Shown here in pieces: positions 59,463 through 64,000 of a DNA stretch of 64,000 nucleotides. A model generated the notes under the pieces. That model worked only from the letters and a program-made list of their open reading frames with translations, ran no database searches and was not told the origin of the DNA. A program made the translations under genes and the position numbers. This DNA comes from Lachnospiraceae bacterium MD308. Lineage in GTDB: Bacteria; Bacillota; Clostridia; Lachnospirales; Lachnospiraceae. Positions within the stretch are counted from its first letter, which is position 1; the number at the start of each line of letters is the position of its first letter. The stretch lies in assembly GCA_010206225.2 (NCBI GenBank), contig VIQU02000019.1, positions 20,583 to 84,582 of the forward strand, read 5' to 3'.

Positions 59463-61049
59463 ATGGCACAGATCAATGTAAGCAGCCTCACGTTTTGTTA
59501 TGAGGGAAGCTATGACAACATTTTTGAAAACGTATCTTTTACCATAGATACGGACTGGAAGCTTGGATTTATTGGGAGAAACGGGAAGGGAAAGACGACT
59601 TTTCTGAATCTTTTGCTCGGGAAATATGAGTATATTGGCTCTATCACTTCTAACACGGTATTTGATTATTTTCCCTATCAGATAAAGGAAGAATTCAAAG
59701 AAAAGCCGGCCGCCGATTTTGTAGAAGAACTGAAGGATGACTGTGAGCTGTGGCGCGTGATATGTGAGCTCAATAAGATGGATATGGATGCACAAGCGTT
59801 ATACCGTCCCTTTTCTACTTTAAGCTTCGGAGAACAGACGAAGCTTCTGCTTGCAGTGCTGTTTTCAGGGGAAAACAATTTTCTGCTGATCGATGAACCG
59901 ACCAACCATCTGGACAGTAGGGCAAGAGAGACGGTAAAAGAGTATCTGAAAAAAAAGAAAGGGTTTATTCTGGTTTCTCACGACAGAGATTTTCTGGATG
60001 CGTGCGTGAACCATGTATTAGTGCTTAACCGGCATTCTATTGAAGTACAGGCGGGAAATTTTTCGAGCTGGCGGGAGAATAAGAGACGTCAGGATGCCTG
60101 TATGCAGATGGAGAATGAAAAGCACAAAAAGGAGATAGGAAGGCTTAAGGAAGCAGCAAGACAGACAAGACAGTGGGCAGATAAAAATGAAAGCACAAAG
60201 ATAGGATTTGATCCGGCAAAGGAACCGGACCGCTGCAAAGCCACGAGAGCGTATATCGGGGCAAAGACTAAGAAGATGTTAAGCCGGGCAGGTCAGACAG
60301 AGCGGAGGATTGAGCAGGAGATCAGGAAAAAAGAAGGACTGCTTCGGGATATTGAGGAACCGGCGAATTTAAAGATGATGCCTCTTGATCACCATAAGAG
60401 AACAGTTCTTGCGGCGGACAAGTATAGCTTGAAATATGGAGATGCTGAAAAGTATCTTTTTGAAAATATGTGCTTTGAGGTTAATCAGGGAGACAGGGCT
60501 TTCCTAAATGGCGCCAATGGCTGCGGGAAGTCCAGTCTGATAAAGGCTGTTCTTAGAAGAGTCATGGATGGCACAGACGGCACAGATAAGGCAGAAAAAA
60601 AGAGAAATGAGAGAAGAGCAGAAGAATCCGGGGAGTCTGAGGTTATAGAGGGCGGAAGGCTCTGGACAGCTTCGGGTTTGGCGGTCTCTTATATCAGTCA
60701 GGATACTTCTTTTCTGCGGGGCAGCGTCAAAGAATTCTGTAAGGAGCGTAACCTCGATGAAAGTCTGTTTTTGGCGATTCTGCGCCAGCTTGACATGGAG
60801 AGGGTACAGTTTGAAAAAAGAATGCAGGATTTTTCAGAAGGACAGAAGAAAAAAGTGCTGCTTGCTGCGAGCCTGCTTACTCCGGCACATTTATATATAT
60901 GGGACGAACCGCTGAATTATATCGATGTATTTTCCAGAATGCAGGTGGAGGAATTGCTTCTTACGCACCGGCCAACCATGCTTGTGGTAGACCACGACGT
61001 ACGATTCGTAAGAAAAATTGCAACAAAGCTGATTGATATCCCTTCCTGA
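59463..61049 (+). CDS. ABC-F ATPase, Lsa/Vml-like ribosomal protection protein
   Basis: A 528-residue soluble protein with two ABC domains and no membrane segments. Domain 1 has GRNGKGKTTFL (about 37), signature LSFGEQTKLLLAVLFSGENNFLLIDEPTNHLD. Domain 2 has GANGCGKSSL (about 349) and FSEGQKKKVLLAASLLTPAHLYIWDEPLNYID. The linker between them (about 200-310) is Lys/Arg/Glu-rich and would reach the peptidyl-transferase centre. The EQTKLLLA...NNFLLIDEPTNHLD block resembles Lsa, Vml and OptrA-type proteins, which displace lincosamides, streptogramins A and pleuromutilins. An Asp/Arg-rich insert (DGTDKAEKKRNERRAEESGESE) sits in domain 2. The leader structure supports antibiotic-inducible expression. 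Confidence 0.88.
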   Translation: MAQINVSSLTFCYEGSYDNIFENVSFTIDTDWKLGFIGRNGKGKTTFLNLLLGKYEYIGSITSNTVFDYFPYQIKEEFKEKPAADFVEELKDDCELWRVICELNKMDMDAQALYRPFSTLSFGEQTKLLLAVLFSGENNFLLIDEPTNHLDSRARETVKEYLKKKKGFILVSHDRDFLDACVNHVLVLNRHSIEVQAGNFSSWRENKRRQDACMQMENEKHKKEIGRLKEAARQTRQWADKNESTKIGFDPAKEPDRCKATRAYIGAKTKKMLSRAGQTERRIEQEIRKKEGLLRDIEEPANLKMMPLDHHKRTVLAADKYSLKYGDAEKYLFENMCFEVNQGDRAFLNGANGCGKSSLIKAVLRRVMDGTDGTDKAEKKRNERRAEESGESEVIEGGRLWTASGLAVSYISQDTSFLRGSVKEFCKERNLDESLFLAILRQLDMERVQFEKRMQDFSEGQKKKVLLAASLLTPAHLYIWDEPLNYIDVFSRMQVEELLLTHRPTMLVVDHDVRFVRKIATKLIDIPS

Positions 61050-61061
61050 TTGCACTATAAT
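61033..61061 (+). promoter_or_regulatory. Predicted promoter for the ClC gene inside the ABC-F 3' end
   Basis: TTGATA and a perfect TATAAT are separated by 17 bp, overlapping the end of the ABC-F gene. Transcription would start near 61068, which excludes the ORF-track start at 61033 for this promoter. Confidence 0.7.
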
Positions 61062-61134
61062 GAATATCGGAGGCAGAGAATCTGTCAGAGAAGGTTATCT
61101 TTTAAGGAAGATATTGTACGAGGGAGGAATAGCC

Positions 61135-62742
61135 GTGGATAAGGATACGTCTGGCACGATTCGTCGTGCGGAGCATTTTCAGGTGGTTTTGATCGGAGAG
61201 GGGATTATGGTAGGAGGCATCGCCGGATTCGTGGTGATTCTTTACCGTATGATCCTTGAGTTTGCAGGTGAGGCACTGCAGCGCATATTGAGTTTTATCG
61301 GGCATCATCCGGTGCGTATCGCCGGATGGTTTCTGATACTTCTGCTGCTGGCCTGGATCGTAGGGAAATTAGTGACGGCAGAGCCGATGATTTCCGGAAG
61401 CGGGATTCCTCAACTTGAAGGGGAGATGATCGGAAAGTTTGATCAGAACTGGTGGAAGGTTATCGGGGGGAAATTTCTGGGCGGATTTTTATGTCTGCTT
61501 GGAGGAATGGCGCTTGGAAGAGAAGGTCCGTCCATTCAGCTTGGAGCTATGGCAGGAAAAGGAGTGTCTAAAGGGCTTGAGCGGGGGAAGACGGAGGAAA
61601 AGTTTCTGCTGACCTGCGGGGCCAGTGCCGGCCTTGCGGCAGCGTTTCATGCGCCGTTGGCAGGAGTAATGTTCTCGCTGGAGGAGGTACATAAGAATTT
61701 CTCGGTATCCGTGCTGCTGTCGGTCATGGCTTCATCTCTGACGGCTGATTTTCTTGCCACTACAGTATTTGGCATGACTCCGGTATTTAATTTCGAGATT
61801 GTGAAGACGCTTCCATTGCAGTACTATGGGATGATACTGCTGCTTGGCGCTATATTGGGCGTGCTCGGGGCATTTTACAACTGGTTTACTTTGAAAGTAC
61901 AATCACTTTATAATCGTGCAGGGTTTCTCAATACAACGAAAAAGCTTATGATTCCATTTATCTGTGCAGGGCTTCTTGGCGTTACGGAGCCGGAGCTTTT
62001 AGGAAGCGGGCATGCGCTGATTCAATATCTGACGAATGTGGATGTCTTGCTGGGGACGGTTATTTTTATACTGATTAGCAGATTTATCTTTTCAGCAGTA
62101 TGCTTCGGATCAGGAGCGCCGGGAGGCATCTTCTTTCCGCTGCTTGTACTGGGAGGCTTTATAGGGGGTGTTTTCGCGACGGTGGGAGTACAATACTTTG
62201 GTATGGACGTAGTTTATATCAATAATTTTGTGCTGCTTTCTATGGCTGGATATTTTTCGGCGATTGTCAGAGCGCCGCTTACGGGAATTATTCTGATCTT
62301 TGAGATGACGGGTTCCCTTACGCAGATGCTGTCTCTGTCAATTGTGTCAATTGTTGCATATATTGTTGCGACACTGCTGAAATCGAAACCAATCTATGAA
62401 AGTCTCCTTGAAAGACTTCTTAATAAGCAAGAGACAGAGGCGCAGGAGTTAAAGGAGGCAAAAAGATGGGAAGCAGGACATCGGCAGAAGATTCTTGCGA
62501 ATTTTGTCGTGCAGTATAATTCTATGTTAAATGACACATTTATCAGCGAGATCAAATGGCCGGACAATTGCCTTGTAGTGGCCGTTCAAAGAGGGGTAAA
62601 GGAGATTATTCCAAGAGGAACGACGAAGCTTCAGGTAGGGGATGTGATCGTAATCCTTATGAATGAAGGTGATATGGCATATGTGCATGATGAGATGCAG
62701 AAACTTTGCACCTCAAAGGACTATTTTGCGGTTGAACAATAA
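61135..62742 (+). CDS. ClC-family chloride channel/transporter with C-terminal TrkA-C domain
   Basis: A 535-residue membrane protein with the full set of ClC selectivity motifs: GSGIPQLEG, GREGPSIQLGAMAG (with the gating Glu) and GSGAPGGIFFPLLVLGG. The gating glutamate suggests a chloride/proton exchanger. A TrkA-C/RCK_C domain (about 460-535: SEIKWPDNCLVVAVQRGVKEIIPRGTTKLQVGDVIVIL) is fused at the C-terminus. The preferred start is GTG 61135 after GAGGGAGG, in agreement with the promoter position. The gap to the next promoter is short. Confidence 0.93.
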   Translation: MDKDTSGTIRRAEHFQVVLIGEGIMVGGIAGFVVILYRMILEFAGEALQRILSFIGHHPVRIAGWFLILLLLAWIVGKLVTAEPMISGSGIPQLEGEMIGKFDQNWWKVIGGKFLGGFLCLLGGMALGREGPSIQLGAMAGKGVSKGLERGKTEEKFLLTCGASAGLAAAFHAPLAGVMFSLEEVHKNFSVSVLLSVMASSLTADFLATTVFGMTPVFNFEIVKTLPLQYYGMILLLGAILGVLGAFYNWFTLKVQSLYNRAGFLNTTKKLMIPFICAGLLGVTEPELLGSGHALIQYLTNVDVLLGTVIFILISRFIFSAVCFGSGAPGGIFFPLLVLGGFIGGVFATVGVQYFGMDVVYINNFVLLSMAGYFSAIVRAPLTGIILIFEMTGSLTQMLSLSIVSIVAYIVATLLKSKPIYESLLERLLNKQETEAQELKEAKRWEAGHRQKILANFVVQYNSMLNDTFISEIKWPDNCLVVAVQRGVKEIIPRGTTKLQVGDVIVILMNEGDMAYVHDEMQKLCTSKDYFAVEQ

Positions 62743-62760
62743 AAAGCTTTATAAAAATTC

Positions 62761-62789
62761 TTGAAATCTGTTCTCCTATGTGCTAACAT
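62761..62789 (+). promoter_or_regulatory. Predicted promoter of the T-box/aspS transcript
   Basis: TTGAAA and TAACAT are separated by 17 bp, with TG one base before the -10 box. Confidence 0.55.
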
Positions 62790-62804
62790 GATAAAAAATT
62801 AAAT

Positions 62805-63073
62805 TGCAAATGCGATGAAAGAGACTCTGTTCTCTGGAACTTGACAGGAATAAAGCGTCACCGACTGAGAGCGCTTTTTGAGGAATGAGGACGATAGGGA
62901 ACACTCTGGAGCAGACTGTTTGAAATGGAGTAGGGCAGTACGTGAGCGCACGTTATGCGCAGAAAGTGGAATCCTGATAAGAGGATTCAAAGCGGGTGGT
63001 ACCGCGGATAACGATGATGATATCCGTCTTGCGGCTGTAATTATGTTTTTTTACGGTCCGGGGCGGATTTTTT
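62805..63073 (+). promoter_or_regulatory. T-box leader upstream of the aspartyl-tRNA synthetase gene
   Basis: The leader contains the T-box core GGGTGGTACCGCGG (62994-63007), with the TGGT that pairs with the uncharged tRNA acceptor end. An imperfect terminator hairpin (63022-63068) ends in six Ts. The 5' part, beginning GCGATGAAAGAG, resembles the base of stem I. I could not place the specifier codon with confidence; several GAC triplets (Asp) occur. The leader fills almost all of the 407-bp gap before the synthetase start. Confidence 0.88.
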
Positions 63074-63149
63074 ATTTTTGAAAAGGAAAGACTTTAAAAG
63101 TGTCTGTCCTTTTACGTATCCGTCCCGCTGGAAAAAAGGAGGACCAGAT

Positions 63150-63704
63150 ATGGAATATTACACAGGCGTAGCGCAGAAAAAAACAATGGAGATCAGTGAG
63201 CTTTTAAGAGAGGCAAAGGCGGGAGATACCGTGAGGGTCAACGGCGCGGTCCATACGATCCGCGATATGGGAACAGTAGCATTTGTCATCTTAAGAAAGA
63301 GAGAGGGGCTTTTACAGGCGGTATACGAAGAAGGGACGGCACAGTTTCCTTTAAAGGATTTGAAAGAGGCGGCCACGATCGAGGCGGAAGGCGTATTGGA
63401 GAAAAATGAGAAAGCGCCGCAGGGAATTGAAATCCGCATAAGATCAGTACGTACTTTAAGTGAGCCGGCGGATGAGAGGATGCCTCTTGCTATTTCAAAA
63501 TGGAAGCTTGGCACTTCTCTGGAAGCGAAGCTTAATTACAGATCCATTTCCTTGAGAAACGTGCGTGAGAGGGCAAAGTTCAGAATACAGGAAGGGCTTA
63601 CAAGAGCATTTAGAGATTTTCTGTACGGACAGGGCTTTACAGAGATTCATACTCCAAAGATTGGGGCAAAAGGCGCGGAAGGCGGAGCAAATATATTTAA
63701 GTAA
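63150..63704 (+). pseudogene. aspS: Archaeal-type aspartyl-tRNA synthetase, 5' fragment interrupted by an insertion
   Basis: 184 codons remain of an enzyme usually about 430 residues long. The OB-fold anticodon domain (VRVNGAVHTIRDMGTVAFVILRKREGLLQAVYEEG) and the start of the catalytic core (RAKFRIQEGLTRAFRDFLYGQGFTEIHTPKIGAKGAEGGANIFK) are clear and undamaged. The frame meets a stop right after ANIFK, where the family continues into its catalytic core. The sequence beyond is AT-rich and unrelated. ATG 63150 follows AGGAGG; the ORF-track start 63078 lies next to the T-box terminator. Whether the 3' part survives downstream cannot be seen. Confidence 0.85.
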
Positions 63705-63878
63705 AACTTTCCCAATTTACCGGACTATAGAATAGACCTGTAAACTCGTAAAAAACTATATAATACATTCAAAACTAGCTAAGCAAAAGTAATAATCTTA
63801 AAAAAATGGCCATTTTTAACCGTGCCACACCTGTTAATCCATTCAGATTTTTGTAAAATTGTGTATAAAACACTATTA

Positions 63879-63913
63879 TATATAGTCCTAATATGATATA
63901 ATAGGACTATATA
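63879..63913 (+). repeat. Perfect 12-bp inverted repeat before the transposase-like ORF
   Basis: TATATAGTCCTA and TAGGACTATATA flank an 11-nt loop that contains a TATAAT-like sequence spanning its end. It lies immediately before the GAGGTG ribosome site, so it could be an operator, a promoter-linked palindrome or an RNA hairpin. Confidence 0.75.
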
Positions 63914-63927
63914 AAGAGGTGATTTTT

Positions 63928-64000
63928 ATGCCCGTACCTGCTGATATCAGAGCAGTTCCAAGACCAGTTAATACCATAGTGGATGACAACGGCCGAGATG
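63928..64000 (+). CDS. Transposase-like ORF, 3' cut by window edge
   Basis: The visible 24 codons read MPVPADIRAVPRPVNTIVDDNGRD, preceded by GAGGTG 7 bp upstream. The VPRPVNTIV..NGRDG-type opening is one I associate with large IS transposases of Lachnospiraceae, but the fragment is too short to assign a family. Its place inside an interrupted gene supports the reading as a transposase. Confidence 0.5.
   Translation, partial: MPVPADIRAVPRPVNTIVDDNGRD

Larger units (their letters stand above)
63705..64000 (+). mobile_element. Probable insertion element, left end only
   Basis: From about 63705 the sequence changes abruptly from synthetase coding DNA to an AT-rich non-coding stretch of about 220 bp, then an ORF with a transposase-like N-terminus. 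The right end, terminal inverted repeat and target duplication lie beyond the window. The exact left boundary is uncertain by several bases. Confidence 0.65.

Noticed and set aside
61033-61134. 34-codon N-terminal extension of the ClC protein
   Set aside because: It overlaps the ABC-F gene and precedes the predicted transcription start; GTG 61135 with GAGGGAGG is better.
61050-61134. A fluoride riboswitch before the ClC gene
   Set aside because: The leader is only about 70 nt and lacks the recognisable fluoride-motif core, so no riboswitch is called.

Overview
The window reads as a stretch of chromosome from an anaerobic gut Firmicute of the Lachnospiraceae (Clostridium cluster XIVa) type. 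The support is indirect but consistent: strong AGGAGG-like ribosome binding sites with some TTG/GTG starts, a glycyl radical enzyme, a four-subunit pyruvate:ferredoxin oxidoreductase, YitT proteins, a meso-DAP-type murE, and the Firmicute order priA-def-fmt-rsmB-rlmN-stp-prkC-rsgA-rpe-thiN. I could not run a database search, so the family assignment is inference.

Layout. 1-8.2 kb: a catabolic operon with the C-terminal two thirds of a glycyl radical eliminase, its radical-SAM activase, a rhamnulokinase-like kinase, a complete ribose-type ABC importer and an L-fuculose-phosphate-aldolase-like protein, closed by a strong terminator. 8.3-10.8 kb: a fused DhaK-DhaL dihydroxyacetone kinase and an orphan ECF S component. 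11-13.4 kb: a polar amino acid ABC importer. 13.4-17.2 kb, minus strand: a MacAB-like tripartite exporter whose adaptor carries a large Ser/Asp-rich insertion. 17.4-21.7 kb: acetyltransferase, hotdog thioesterase, radical SAM protein, FAD oxidoreductase and a YitT protein. 21.7-24.5 kb: clpB behind a degenerate CIRCE-like operator. 24.6-29.4 kb: a flippase-like membrane protein, phosphatidylserine synthase and decarboxylase, a second YitT protein and a MalY-type aminotransferase. 29.5-31.4 kb, minus strand: pepT and a DUF2148 protein.

31.6-49.1 kb is a housekeeping block: murE (with a possible 21-codon coupled leader ORF), priA, an amidohydrolase, def, fmt, a divergent TetR regulator, a zinc peptidase, rsmB, rlmN, stp, prkC, rsgA, rpe, thiN, ychF and lgt. 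It is followed by a two-component system and a secreted GH25 lysozyme (49.2-52.9 kb), then a MerR regulator diverging from a MATE exporter across a textbook 19-bp-spacer MerR operator (53-55.3 kb). Then come porGDAB (55.4-58.4 kb), a TIGR00266 protein, an Lsa/Vml-like ABC-F protein preceded by an apparent ribosome-mediated attenuation leader, and a ClC channel.

The window ends with a T-box leader and an archaeal-type aspartyl-tRNA synthetase gene whose reading frame stops in the middle of a conserved block. What follows looks like the left end of an insertion element with the beginning of a transposase-like ORF. The observations I rate highest are the ABC-F attenuator with its three-codon uORF, the GRE/kinase/aldolase operon with no visible microcompartment genes, the interrupted aspS, and the MerR operator. 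No rRNA, tRNA or CRISPR array was seen.
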